Origin: Berberis thunbergii
Taxonomy: Eukaryota > Streptophyta > Magnoliopsida > Ranunculales > Berberidaceae
Reading direction: 5' to 3'
NCBI GenBank assembly: GCA_003290165.1
Contig: QNQO01000815.1
Coordinates: 186,001-250,000, forward strand
Length of the DNA stretch: 64,000 nucleotides
Shown here: positions 46,641-58,100 of the stretch, one piece after another
Layout: the number at the start of each line of letters is the position of its first letter
Position numbering within the stretch: the stretch's first letter is position 1
Notes under the pieces: model-generated
Told to the model about the DNA's origin: nothing
Database searches by the model: none
The model's input: only the letters and a program-made list of their open reading frames with translations
Made by a program: the position numbers and the translations under genes

Positions 46641-47350
46641 TATCACATATTTGACCTTGCCGAAGCCTTTTGCCAACTCCGCAAGTATTGGATGAATCTC
46701 AACCCGCATAAATGCATGTTTGTGGTTGAATCAGGCAAGTTCCTAGGTTACATAGGAAATCAAAGAGGAATAGAAGGAGATCCAAGCTCTTCTCGACATG
46801 AATTCCCCGAACCTCCATCAGGAAAGTTCATAACTTGACAGGGAGGGTGGAAGCACTTAACAGATTTATATCCAAGTCATCAGACAAGTGTCTCCATTTC
46901 TTCAAGATACGCAGTGGCAGCAAGGCTTCAACTAGACGAAGAGTGTGAGCAGGCCTTCTAGAACCTAAAGTCATATATGGGAAGTACCTAACTACTCTCA
47001 AAACCAACCCTAGGATAAACGTTTTATTTATATCTAGCCGTCTCAGATCAAGCCGTCAGTTCAGCTCTTGTATAGAATGATAAAAGGGTACAAAGGCCGG
47101 TATACTACGCTCGCAAAACTTTCACGAAAGTCAAAGTAAACTATCCTGATCTAGAGAAGCTAGCTTTGGCATTAGTCATATCTTCCAGGAAGCTAAGGCC
47201 CTACTTTCAAGCCCATTATATTACAATTCTGACCAAACACCCGCTTCGCATGGTGCTGCACAAATCGAAATTATCTAGTAGAATGGTTAAATTGTCGGTG
47301 GAACTGGGACAATTTGACATCAAATATGCGCCCAAAAGGCTATAAAAACC
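46641..47350 (+). pseudogene. reverse transcriptase C-terminus and RNase H
   Basis: After the insertion the text resumes with DLAEAFCQLRKYWMNLNPHK, then CMFVVESGKFLGY (RT thumb), then LTGRVEALNRFISKSSDKCL, then RPVYYARKTFTKVKVNYPDL, EKLALALVISSRKLRPYFQA and HYITILTKHPLRMVLHKS. These are the RT connection and the Ty3-type RNase H domain. Stops and shifts are frequent. Confidence 0.78.
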
Positions 47351-47418
47351 CAAGCATTAGCAGATTTTATCGCCGAGTTTACTGGTGGTGAAATAAAGGA
47401 GTCGAACAACTCAGACCA

Positions 47419-47700
47419 AAGATCAGACGAGCCACAAGCTGGATCTTGCGTTGCGATGGGTCAGCGACGCAGACAAAAAGTGGTGTTGGTATCACACTCC
47501 ACTCTACAAGCAACTTTGTTTTGGAAAATGCGGTCAGATTTGGCTTACCATCCTTGAACAATGAGGCGGAGTACGAGGCCCTCCTGTTTGGCATGAAGCT
47601 AGCAAAAGGAATCAAGTTACATGTGCTAACCGCTTATAACGACTCATGTCTGGTAGTCAATCATGTTATAGGGACTTTAACAGTAAATACCCGAATATGA
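47419..47700 (+). pseudogene. second RNase H (aRNH-type) domain
   Basis: The frame reads WILRCDGSATQTKSGVGITL, then NEAEYEALLFGMKLAKGIKL and NDSCLVVNHVIG. DGS, NNEAEYEAL and the later D are the catalytic acidic motifs of the archaeal-type RNase H found in plant Tat elements. It sits immediately before integrase, as in that lineage. A frameshift follows VIG. Confidence 0.75.
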
Positions 47701-47979
47701 TAGCGTACCGAGAAAGGTCATTAATGCAGCATGCCCATTTAGAAGATTCATATTTCTGCAGTGTCCGTGAGACGACAACCAGAAAGCCGACTCACTAGCC
47801 AGGCATACCTTAGCCACTGTAGAAATCAACAATGAACTTATCGAATTCCAAAAACAATCAAGTTTGGAAGAAGAGGAGGTCAATGAGTTGTACGCAGTCG
47901 AAGCGAGGGCAATAAGTGCCAAGGTTCGCGGCATATACTCACTTGCCCGCTCATCCCTTGACTCCAATGACCAACCCAT

Positions 47980-48838
47980 GGCTATTTGCCCAGTGGGGAA
48001 TGGACCTCGTTGGACCGCTCTCAGCCTCAACCAATAAGAAGTTTCTTCTAGTAGCAGTTGATTACTTAACTAAATAGGTCGAAGTTGAGTCTCTGTCCAA
48101 GATAGAACAATACCAAATTGAAAAATTCATTTGAATGTCCATCATCTGCAAATTCGATATTCCAAGGACACTGGTAAGTGATAATGGAACCCAATTTGAA
48201 GGTAGCAAGGTCGAGAAACTATGCAAAGACCTCGGCATCAACCACCATTTTTCCTCGCCAAGGCATTGGCAAGCCAATGGACATGCGAAAGTCACCAATA
48301 AAACCATCTTGGAGGCACTCAAAAGGAAGCTTGATGTGGCAAAAGGGAAATGGGTCTCACCCCTGCCAGGAATACTCTGAGCGTATTGGACCACAAAAAA
48401 AACACCCACCCGAGAAACATCCTTCGCCCTAGCATACGGGTCAGAAGCAATGGTCCTGGTGGAACTCAAAATGCCAAATTTACAGATAGAGGAATTATAC
48501 CGAAAAACAACAATGAAGCTTCGCGCGTCAGTTTAGATCTCCTCGAGGAAAGGAGAAATCAGGCTTTTACTAAAATAGTCACCTACCAATGAAAGATGGC
48601 TCAGTACTACAACATGAAAGTCAAGCCACGAGAAATCAAAGTCGGAGGTTGGATACTTAGAAAGACTCAACAAAGTAACAAAGTACGGGGAGCAAGAAAA
48701 CTGAACCCAAATTGGGAAGGACCATATAAAGTGACCATGGTCAACATGTCAGAGACGTATTGGTTGGAAGACGTGGATGGTAGAAGCCTTATGCGGCCAT
48801 GGAATGTAGAACACCTTAAAAAATATTATCAATAAATG
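47980..48838 (+). pseudogene. integrase core and C-terminal domain
   Basis: Motifs in order are GMDLVGPLSAS (first catalytic Asp), TLVSDNGTQFEG (second Asp) and HWQANGHAKVTNKTILEAL. The catalytic Glu, normally AE-VTN, reads AKVTN, so the DDE triad is lost. The C-terminal part (48596-48838) reads GARKLNPNWEGPYKVTMVN and ends NVEHLKKYYQ. Internal stops separate the pieces. Confidence 0.8.
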
Positions 48839-48892
48839 ATATTTGTTGTTGCCAAAATTCCATTATCGGTCTTCCACTACCTAACTCTCATA

Positions 48893-49105
48893 CGCAAGTC
48901 AGGACAACCAAGGTCATACTCGTTATACAAGTCAGGACAGCCACATTCAGACTTGCACCCTTCAAACGCAAGTCAGGACGGCCAAAATCAGACTTGTTAT
49001 ACAAGTCAGGACGACCACAGTCGGACTTGCACCCTTCAGACACAAGTCAGGATGGCCAAAGTCAAACTTGTTATACAAGTCAGGATGACCATAGTTAGAG
49101 TTGTA
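48893..49105 (+). repeat. tandem repeat in the gypsy 3' non-coding region
   Basis: Units of about 33 and 41 bases alternate to make a roughly 74-bp higher-order period built on AAGTCAGGACGGCCAAAATC and CAGACTTGTTATAC / CAGACTTGCACCCTTCA. About three periods are present. Variable tandem repeats after integrase are known in Tat-lineage elements. Confidence 0.8.
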
Positions 49106-49199
49106 CTTATTGCTCGAAACCTAGTCCAAATAGAACGGGCGACAACTACCTAGAAAGTGAAAGCTTAGTCAAAGTTCACATAACCGGGTGAAGACAGCT

Positions 49200-50289
49200 C
49201 GTCAGAGATCATGGTCTTTCCGCAGGCCACGATCACCGAATATAATCGCTCGAACACCTCACCTGCAAATAACAGACGCCAATAAATATGGTAGTACAAT
49301 CAACAATTGTATAACCTGACATACGCTCAATGGGTCGTTGCACTCTCAAGAGAACATTTGAAAAGCTTCAGCGACTAACGAAATATCAAGACCGAAGCCA
49401 AGACCCAGTACTTTAGAAAGTCAAAATAGGTCAACAAAAGAGAAGTACAACGTGTCAAAATCAAGCATGCAAGCAACAGACTGGCACATAACACATAACA
49501 CAATCCAGCTACAGAGGACACATGTGCAAAAAATACTTGTTGAACACTCTTTAAATTAATTCAAAAGTTACAACTGTTTTGGAAAGCTTGCTTCAGAGGC
49601 CGAAAAACCACTTACATTAGAAGGAACTGCGGGGAGTAAAAGAGCGTTATCTAAAGCCAGTCTTGAGTTGTTAGAAGGGGAAACATGATCGAAAACTTCT
49701 GCTTCATCAATATTCCAAAAAACAGCCTTTAGGTATCGAACAAAATTGAGCTCTAAATGGGGATTTTCATTCTCAATCATTTCAAGCAGCTCCAGCCTAT
49801 CACAGTCGATATCAGAAGATCCTGAATTTTCACGATGGCCTTTGGGCCCCGCTAAACTTGTATCCGCCTTCGATAGTCTGTGAGAAAGTGCAGCCGTATG
49901 AAACTCCTTCGTTAGTCGCTATTTCAACAAGTTTAGGTCCTCCATAGCATCCGCGGCCCGAGCCTTAGCCTCCTGAACTCGGCGTCACTCGTTCGGCCAA
50001 ATCAAATTCAAACTCCGAGCGCAAAACAACCAACTCAGACTCGTGAAACTGCACCTTGCCCACCAACTCCTTGAGTTGTTCACTTAAGAGGCCCAACCTA
50101 TAGAATGCGTCCGATTACAACTTGCAAAGCCCTACAAAAGGTTCCTCCGCATCATGAACTGCACTACAAGCGGCATGATGTAGATCACCCTTAGCAAACG
50201 ATGACAAGGAACCTCTGTTCTAGGGGAGGGAGAGAAGATCCACTTCTCAAGGTAGCAGGCTCAGCGAACTACTTGGCAACCACCACTTC
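49200..50289. other. gypsy interior after the tandem repeat, degenerate
   Basis: No clear domain. Minus-strand frames at 49568-49780 and around 49900-50150 may be further degenerate parts of the antisense ORF (Glu/Leu-rich helical character), but stops are too frequent to assign them. Confidence 0.4.
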
Positions 50290-51298
50290 CTACTCTAACA
50301 GGATAGGCTTAGAGGAAGAATCAACCTTATTGCTAGTCCACCCTCTCTTGAGATGGTCGATAAATGGCATGGTTTCTTCCAACTTAGCCTGATTCGAAGG
50401 GCTCAGTATTGTTAATCTCCTTTTCCTGGAACGACCACCACCAGTCTCCTTCAGCAATGACCTCGGCACAATAGGGCCTACATGGAAATGCTTGAACAAT
50501 CCACTCCGCACGACGTTGTCTGCGGCCATGCCCTCCTCAATAGCAGTCGAGGGAAGCTCATTAAACGCTCTCCTCACAGATTCTTCATCCTTAGTAGGAG
50601 TTGGAGCCACAAATTTACCTGCACAAAACAACAAGACAACATGTCAGTTGCTACGAAAACACATGGAAAAAAAGAAAGAGAAGCATTGCACTCACCAAGA
50701 TTGAATTTTAATTGCCTGATAAAAGGCTACCCATCCACATTGAAGTATGAGGAATCAAAATAAGCCAAAAAATAGTTTTTTTTTGCCAAGGCTCAAAGTC
50801 AATGTATAGATAAGGATCCCAAACACTTCGGGGTACTCAACCAATAAACTCCATGGACATTAAGACAATGAGAAGTCAGCAAATGCATTATCTGCGAAGT
50901 CAGCAGATGGCCTGCAAGCATGGCCTTGACAAGGACAACAATCAAAATCCTAAACCCGTCGGGCACCATTTGAGTGGAAGGAATATGAAGGTGTGCAAGA
51001 AAACGCCAAATATCCTCTGAAATTGGAAAACGTAGCCCTGCTTGGAACATGCCTTTGTGCAAGGCAATGACCCCTTGCAGAGGCATCAACGATTGTGAGT
51101 AGAATGGGACAAGCTGTAAATCTTCAAGAACCCATAGTCATTCAGAAGCTTATCCACATCAGACCCCTTCTGTTCCCAGTAAAAAATATGGCAAGCATAG
51201 AGCTTGTTCTGTCCGGGGCTAAGTTCGATGTTGTCCGCCATTAAGAGGACGTTTTTACTTTTGGTAAAGCAAAGAGAAATTTGCAACCAAGAACACAT
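50290..51298 (-). pseudogene. antisense ORF (gypsy-type 'Transposase_28'-like protein)
   Basis: On the minus strand, MADNIELSPGQNKLYACHIF and related text begin near 51240. It continues, with shifts, into GVIALHKGMFQAGLRFPISE, then AHLHIPSTQMVPDGFRILI, then at 50634-50290 a basic region (GGGRSRKRRLTILSP) like a nuclear signal. GLRFP followed by L.I...Q..P...R is the hallmark of the antisense ORF encoded between integrase and 3' LTR in plant Tat elements. Its function is not established. Confidence 0.7.
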
Positions 51299-51532
51299 AG
51301 AAAGGAAAGGACATAGAAGAGATGCAAGGTGAAAAGGATGCCTCTCACAAAAGTGACGACTTATGTAAGCACCAGGCAGTCACATCCCTTTCCTTATTGA
51401 AACGTCACGAATTCATTTAATGACATGCGCCGCTCGAGACAGCGTTTCGGGATCAATCATCACAATTGTACAGAGTCTATCAAAATGATTTAATGGACTG
51501 ATGAGGTGGCTCACTAACTCTGGGGGAGTAGC

Positions 51533-51948
51533 TGATGATACATCAAACTGTTCTCTGATCATCACCGTACACATGTCATGATAATTTCGTTAGCAAAACA
51601 AAGTAGGCCCGATTGCGTGCTCAATCTAGCAAGGCCCAAACAAAACAAGCCCATCATTGACAAAATCCAGATAGTCGGGTCGGAGTTGCAATGAGCCAGT
51701 AAGTCCACACGTCACGCAGTCAGGCCCAATACTTGTAAGACCTCAAAGGCAAGTGTCTGAGAGATCTATCCAAGACAGGAAGGCCAACAACACATTGGAT
51801 CTCATAAAGGGAAATCTCTCCCGCAGATCTAGAAGCACAAGTCGTCTAAGAAAACTTTTTCACATGGACAACTCCCAAACAAGAAATAATGTTCACAACA
51901 AGATCACTTTTGTAAAACTGCGCCACCAAAGGCCTAGCCGAATCAAGT
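51533..51948 (+). repeat. 3' LTR of the gypsy element, truncated
   Basis: Begins TGATGATACATCAAACTGTT after the polypurine tract CTGGGGGAGTAGC. It aligns with the 5' LTR up to about 51948 (GCCTAGCCGAATCAAG versus GCAAAGTCGAACAATG). The last third found in the 5' LTR, with its promoter end, is missing. Confidence 0.75.
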
Positions 51949-52244
51949 TGTTGAGGTATTATCTGAGACATTGCATTTGATCAATTCCTATAGTTTTTCC
52001 TTATTTTTTTTCATGGCATTTCCATAGTATAGAATCGAAACTCTTTCCATCCGTATGGAATAGAAAGATTTATAAGCAACCCATTTCATAGTTAACATCA
52101 ACCATATATCCACATATCATTATTGAAGAAAATCCCAAAACACTTCAAAATGGGATTTTCCTCTTCATAGTTAATATGTACTAAAAGGGTTTTCCCAACA
52201 ATGAAATGGGGTTTCAAAAGTTTTCATCAAACTTTAAATAATCA
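51949..52244. other. non-coding DNA between gypsy element and SINE
   Basis: AT-rich; phrases such as ATTTCCATAGTATAGAATCG and CATCCGTATGGAATAG suggest another degenerate repeat. No gene is seen. Confidence 0.4.
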
Positions 52245-52259
52245 ACATTTCTACCCAAA

Positions 52260-52427
52260 GCCAATGGTGTTATGGTCCAGTGGTTAGGGTTGTGTGGGTT
52301 TATCCCCACATCCTAAGTTCGAGACCCGCCGGCGGCATAATTACTTTCTTATGGTGTTAACTTGTAGGTCCCACCTTGATGGATTATAAAATCCTATAAA
52401 AATCAGCTCGTTTTCCAAAAAAAAAAA
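52260..52427 (+). mobile_element. tRNA-derived SINE
   Basis: A 168-bp retroposon with pol III internal promoter: A box TGGTCCAGTGG at about 52273 and B box AGTTCGAGACCC at about 52317. It ends in an A tract (52417-52427). It is flanked by a 15-bp duplication ACATTTCTACCCAAA / ACATTTATACCCAAA (52245-52259 and 52428-52442) with one mismatch. The head resembles a tRNA but lacks a cloverleaf acceptor stem, so it is not a tRNA gene. Confidence 0.88.
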
Positions 52428-52442
52428 ACATTTATACCCAAA

Positions 52443-52960
52443 AAAACAAAATCTGACCTTATCGCAACTGAAACCCAGACAAGAAATAAAAACACCTGCA
52501 AAATCAAATCAATGGGGTTTCAAGCAAAGCTTCTACCGAGATGTTGCAAATAAGATGATTTTGAGGCAAATAAAAAGACATAGACCTTCAATTTCCACAA
52601 GACGGCTGGGTTAGGCATTATCGAGGGATTGATTGAAAAATTGGGTGCCTTCATTTTGCAATCGACTCTACAAAACAAGAAAGAACAATAGGAAAAACTA
52701 CAAAAGAAGAAGTGTAGATTTCCTCAAATCAAGACCGTTATTTGACCCCATTGATTTTTTATACTTCGTCTATTTCACAAGAGCTCTCTATAGATCCTTC
52801 TTCTTCTACGGATTTTTCTTCTTCGATCGAGATGCGGGTGCGACTACAGAGAAGAGAGGGGAAGAGAAAATCGGAGAGGATGCGACTCTGCTTTGGAGGG
52901 GGGGGGGTGGGAATCGAATAGAGAGAGCATTGTTTTGTGTATATATTATTTTTCAAAAAA
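52443..52960. other. non-coding, leader-like sequence
   Basis: Contains an open frame (52633-53007) of low-complexity aromatic/basic character that I do not credit as a gene. A G run occurs at 52899-52907. It leads into the CACTA-type tandem repeats. Confidence 0.35.
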
Positions 52961-53047
52961 ATTCATTAGGGACGGCTTATACCGTTGGTACCAACTTTTA
53001 TTTGTAAAACTTAGCGACAATTAATATATCGTGGTTAAATGTATTTG

Positions 53048-53049
53048 TG

Positions 53050-53089
<40 letters not shown>

Positions 53090-53103
53090 TTATTTATTTA
53101 TTT
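53048..53103. repeat. (TA)n / (TTTA)n microsatellite
   Basis: An uninterrupted TA tract of about 36 bases is followed by TTTA units, inside the linker of the tandem repeat. Confidence 0.9.
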
Positions 53104-53266
53104 CAAAAAAATCCATTAGGGAAGGCTTATACCGTAGCTGCCAATTTTTATTTGTAAAACTTAGCAACAGCTAATATACCATGGCTACATGTTTTTTGTT
53201 TATATATTTTTTTTTCAAAAAATCCATTAGGGACGGCTTATACCGTAGTTGCCAATTAGGGCTGAA

Positions 53267-53649
53267 CAAAAAACCAAATCAAACCGATCTTAACCGAACC
53301 GATTGGTTCAGTTTAAATTCGGTTCGGATTGATTTTGAAAAATTCAAAACTGAAGTGGTCGGTTTTCGATTTCTTTGTGATTTTAACCGATCAAACCGAT
53401 CTGACCGAATATATATAATAAATAATATATATTTTATATATAAACAATTCAATATGTTTAAAATATTCGGTTGGTTTGGTTTTGGTTCGATTTTAGTCGG
53501 TTCGGTTTGGTTTTGGTTCGATTTTAGTCAGTTCGGATCGGTTACGGTTTGCATAGATTAGAATCGGTTGGATTTTCGGATCGGTTTTGTTAATGGTCGG
53601 TTTGGTTTCGGTTTGAAAATTTTAAACCGTCAATTCGGTTTTCAACCCT
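53267..53649. mobile_element. hAT-type MITE inside the tandem repeats
   Basis: AGGGCTGAACAAAAAACC at the left and GGTTTTCAACCCT at the right are inverted termini. Flanking TGCCAATT / TGTCAAAT would be a diverged 8-bp duplication. The interior consists largely of CGGTTTGGTTTTGGTTCG-type repeats. The repeat unit in which it sits is otherwise continuous (CCAAT...CAAATTTTATTTG). Confidence 0.65.
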
Positions 53650-54187
53650 ACTGTCAAATTTTATTTGTAAAACTTAGCGACAGCTAATATACCATGGCTA
53701 AATGTTTTTTGTGTATATTTTTTTTTTCAAAAAAATTCATTAGGGACGGCTTATACTGTAGCTACCAATTTTATTTGTAAGACTTAGCGACAGCTAATAT
53801 ACCCGTGGCAAAATGTGTTTTGTGCATATATATATTTTTATTCAAAAAATTCATTAGGGACGGCTTATACCGTAGCTCTGCCAATTTTTATTTGTAAAAC
53901 TTCACGATAGCTAATATATCGTGGCAAATGCTTTAATTAGCTACAGTTTGTTCTGAATTTAGCCACGGTTTTCCCGTCACAAACACAGTTTTTATGATTA
54001 TGGTCTCGGTCAGCTACCAAAAGCATTAGTGACGGCATTTTGCCGTCGCAAATCTTTTAATTAGAGACGAAATCAGACTACCGTCTCTAATATTTGTAGC
54101 TAAACATCTCTGCAAAACTATTTCTAAATGCTTAAAATGAGGAAAACCTTCAATTGTTGTTGGAAGACAACATATATCCTGGCACCA

Positions 54188-54188
54188 T

Positions 54189-54239
<51 letters not shown>

Positions 54240-54243
54240 TTTT
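54188..54243. repeat. (ATTT)n microsatellite
   Basis: About 14 consecutive ATTT units. Confidence 0.95.
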
Positions 54244-55112
54244 TCCCAATTGAAAGAAGACGATTTGATGGATCCTTGAATATGGTGGAGAATGATGAGG
54301 GACCACCCAAGCAGGTGAGAACAATTTGGGCATGAGCAAGCCTCAGATTGTTAGGCAAAGAAAGACAAATTGAAACACCATCAATTATGTTTGGCTTTTG
54401 GAGTGGTTTGTTTGAGAAGAGTAGATGGAGAAGACAAAAGAGACCATCTCCTAGGCAGTAACTGGTGTAGAGAGTTTTGTGTGCCGAGGAAAATAGGACG
54501 GGATGAAAGAGGATTCCCAACAAGCGATTCCTAGGTGAGGGAGCCATTGAAGTAGCTAGGAATGAGGAAACAATGACAAAAACATATTATAATTTACTAC
54601 CATTCAACAAAAATGCATGAGGAATCTATTTTTTTAGTCAAGGGACTTGGTTGTTTTCATAACATCATAATCGCTCATAGTTCTTTTAAAACCGCGAACT
54701 ATTTGTATTATATAGCCATTCTATGCAGGTATTAACTGTCACCTTTTATTAATTTGACAGTGTTTGGTTTTCTCCTTTCTTTATTTTTGATTCCCTTTTG
54801 TCTTTTTAAAAATGTGTAGAACACAACATCTCTAACTAGCTCTAAAGCTGCACCTTCACATTCAAATGGGAATATTATTGTATTTCAAATGGAGTTGCAA
54901 ACCTCTTAATCCCTACAATTTTTTTGACACCCCAATATTAAAAACATCTTCATATCATCATCATGTCGTGCAATTCAAGATGCTAATTAACTTGACTACT
55001 AGAGCTAACGGGATCCTCTATTGTCTCTTTCAGTGTTTCCTTCTGTATAAACTCCCACCAGTACAAACACAAAAGAAGGCAAAAATAATAGGCATTTCTA
55101 AGCAACACACGC
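54244..55112. other. upstream region of the carotenoid dioxygenase gene
   Basis: A 104-codon minus-strand frame (54547-54233) is not recognised and has no supporting features. The final 250 bases are AT-rich and probably contain the promoter and 5' untranslated region of the plus-strand gene. No unambiguous TATA box could be fixed. Confidence 0.4.
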
Positions 55113-58100
55113 ATGGCTTGGTGTAGTTCTTCTCTCCAAGTGAAAGCAAAAGTATCGATCAACATGCCACCTCTCATATCTCACCAGTTCAATCATTTAA
55201 AAGCGTCTTTGACATCCTCTTTAAAGGTGAGATTCATACCATATTTTGGTTAGTTGTTTACTCGTTATATTGGTGTGATTGATTTAGTTTTGTCCTTATT
55301 AACAGCCATTTCTGAAGGAATTGGAGCAAGTTTCTTTAAAGCTTAATGTTTCTAAAGCCATAATAGCTGATACTTCTAAGAAAGTAATTGACGCATTTGT
55401 GGACTCGGTGTTTCAATTTGAAGATCAGCCTTATCTCCCATCACAGGTTATTACTTAAGACAAGAGTTTGGAAACAAGATAAGTTCACTATGACCCATAT
55501 TTTACGGAAACTCCCAATCTTGTGCCTTGCAGAGTAATTTTGCTCCAGTTGAAGAGATTGGAGGTGTTGTTAAGATTGCCGATATAGAAGGAGAGATTCC
55601 AATTGGTTTCCCCGTGGGTGTTTACATCAGAAATGGTGCGTCAATTGAGCATTTATTTTTTGTTCATGCACCCTTGCATTATTGATATGATGTCAACATT
55701 GCATTTTCAGGAACTCTAGTTGTTTGGTTTCAAAATATTCCCGAGCATATAGGGTAGTTGAAACATGAAAAGATAACACATTATATTTTACAAATAATGT
55801 AGTATGTCTTTGGAATATATCATCCGGCGATTTAAGTGAGTTGGCTATCTTAGTTAAACTGGCATCTTTTCTGATAAATCTCCATACCCGAGTCCCATTG
55901 AGTGGTTCACTTCGGGACAATAACAATGGATGTTAGGAGGTCGTCCCCCAACAGTTTCCATGCTTGATACTTCTCTCTAGCACATGATACATTTCTCCTG
56001 GATTTCATTAATATGTTTGACATTTCACTAAAGAGAACTAATTATAATCTTACTTGCAGGATCGAATCCTCTCTTCGGTGGACTAAAATCAACGGTTTCT
56101 TTGTTTGGACGATCAAGTTATGCTTGGATTGAAGGAGAAGGAATGCTTCATGCCTTATATTTTACAACAGATAAACAGGGAAATTGGAGAGTGGCATACA
56201 ACAACAGATATGTTGAAACAAAGACATTCAAGCAAGAGAAGATTAAAGACAAACCTTCTTTCCTTCCAGCCATAGAAGGAGATTCTCCAGCTATTCTAGC
56301 AGCATATCTACTGAACTTGGTAGGTTTCTTTTCCACACTACATTCTTGTATTAGTGCATGAACTCTAAGTATTTCTAGTTGCCTAACTTTGTTGGATTCT
56401 GTTAGCTAAGATTTGGCAAAGTCAACAAAGACATTAGCAACACCAACATTTTCGAGCACTCAGGGAAGATATACTCCATCGCAGAGAATCACATGCCACA
56501 AGAGATTAAGATTGTCACATTGGAAACACATGACCATTGGGATATTGCTGAAGCTTGGGGTCGCCCCTGCACTAGCCATCCAAAGGTTTGTTATTCACCA
56601 CTGCCAGGACCAATTAAGTGATCCAAACACAACTTGACAACATATCATTTGCATGATGCAGAAAGCTCCAGGAACTGGGGAGCTAGTCATATTTGGGGTG
56701 GATGCTGCAAAACCATTCTTTGTTTTGGGTGTCATCTCAGGTATTGTTTTCTTTGTTATCATTTTACATTAATCGTTCATGGAAAGTGGTATGAATAAAC
56801 AAAAAAAATAAAAAGGTGATATATTGCTTGTTTACAGCTGATGGAAAGAAACTATCTCATAAAGTTGATCTTAAGTTCGGTAGAAGTAGCATTTGCCATG
56901 AGATAGGGGTTACACAAAAGTGAGTTTCAGTGTCAAACTTGTCATTCCAAATGACATGCTTTTAACAAGTTATTGTTTTTGAAGGTTTACACTCTTTGAT
57001 TATTAGGTACAATGTGATCATGGATTGTCCTCTTACCATAGATGTAAACAGGCTCGTAAAAGGAGGACCGTAAGTATTTCCATTAACTCATCACCTTCCG
57101 TATATCCTAAAAATATAATGATGCCTTTTTTTTTTATTTAAACAGTGAATTGGTTTTTAATGTAGATTAATAAAGTATGAGAAGGGAGAATATGCAAGGA
57201 TAGGGGTGATGCCTCGTTATGGTGATGCCAATTCAGTCCAGTGGTTCGAGGTAGAACCACACTTGACATTTCACCTTGTCAATTGCTTTGAGGACGGGGA
57301 TGAGGTAAAGGAGGAGTTGAGTCTGAAATCAGCAGTAAATTTTTTGCTTCCTGCTTTTTCATGATGATAAATATGTAACATGCAATGTTCTAGCTTCTAA
57401 CTGGCATCGTCTTTGAATTATGCAAAAACAGGTTTTGGTGAGGGGATGCAGAGCTCTTCGATCTATCATACCAGGGCCTGATTTTGGTCTAGATAAACTA
57501 GAATGGTTCTCAAGAATATTCAAACCCATCGACCCTTTGGAATCGAATGTTAATAATAACACGGAAGATGGATTGTATTTCTCTCGTGGGTACGAGTGGA
57601 GATTAAACATGAACACTGGAGAAGTGAAAGAAAGATACCTTACTGGACCAGCCTCCTCCATGGATTTCCCCGCCATTAATGAGCACTACACCGGTGTAAG
57701 ACATAAATATGCATATATGCAGGTCCTAGATTCAACTGCAAGCTCTAGTTGTGGTAATTGACAATGGTTATCTCTCATAAACTTAATTTCCATAATTTGA
57801 ATGCTGGTTTTTTAATGTTTCAATGAAATTGTTTCAACTTTAGGAATGGCTAAATATGGAATGCTGGCGAAGCTATATTTTGAGGAGCCAGAAACTGCAG
57901 CATCGAAGGTAACAAACAAACTTATTTTTCTTCTGTAGATCTTTTCCGGGTCACTGTAGTAGGTAATGATTTAGATATCATTCTTATAAGCCTAGTGATT
58001 ACACTTATTGTGTAATAATCTTGGTTTGCATACTAGATGTATGGCTGTTCTGAATCTGAAGAGCACATAAAGATAGAGTACCACAAGTTTGACAAGAATA

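Larger units (their letters stand above)
41486..51948 (+). mobile_element. decayed Ty3/gypsy (Tat-like) LTR retrotransposon with nested insertion
   Basis: Two long terminal repeats starting TGATGATACATCAAACTGTT open at 41486 and 51533. Between them, in order, are gag, protease, reverse transcriptase, RNase H, a second RNase H, integrase, a tandem-repeat region and an antisense ORF. That order, with the extra RNase H and the antisense ORF, is that of the plant Tat/Ogre-Retand lineage. All frames are broken by stops and shifts. A 2.4-kb LTR-like element is inserted in the reverse transcriptase. LTR divergence is substantial by eye, so it is old. Confidence 0.88.
52962..53930. repeat. tandem CACTA-type subterminal repeats
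   Basis: Five or more copies of a roughly 110-150-bp unit occur: CATTAGGGACGGCTTATACC, then GTAGCTGCCAATTTTTATTT, then GTAAAACTTAGCGACAGCTA, then ATATACCATGGCTAAATG and a TA/T-rich linker. Starts are near 52964, 53112, 53225, 53738 and 53847. GGGACGGC and TTAGCGACAG are typical of CACTA subterminal arrays, but no CACTA terminus was found. Confidence 0.7.

Noticed and set aside
52266..52340. tRNA gene
   Set aside because: A and B boxes are present, but there is no cloverleaf acceptor stem, and an A tail and target duplication show it to be a SINE.
54233..54547. 104-codon minus-strand frame upstream of the dioxygenase
   Set aside because: It starts in the ATTT microsatellite region on one side and has no recognisable domain or splice signals.
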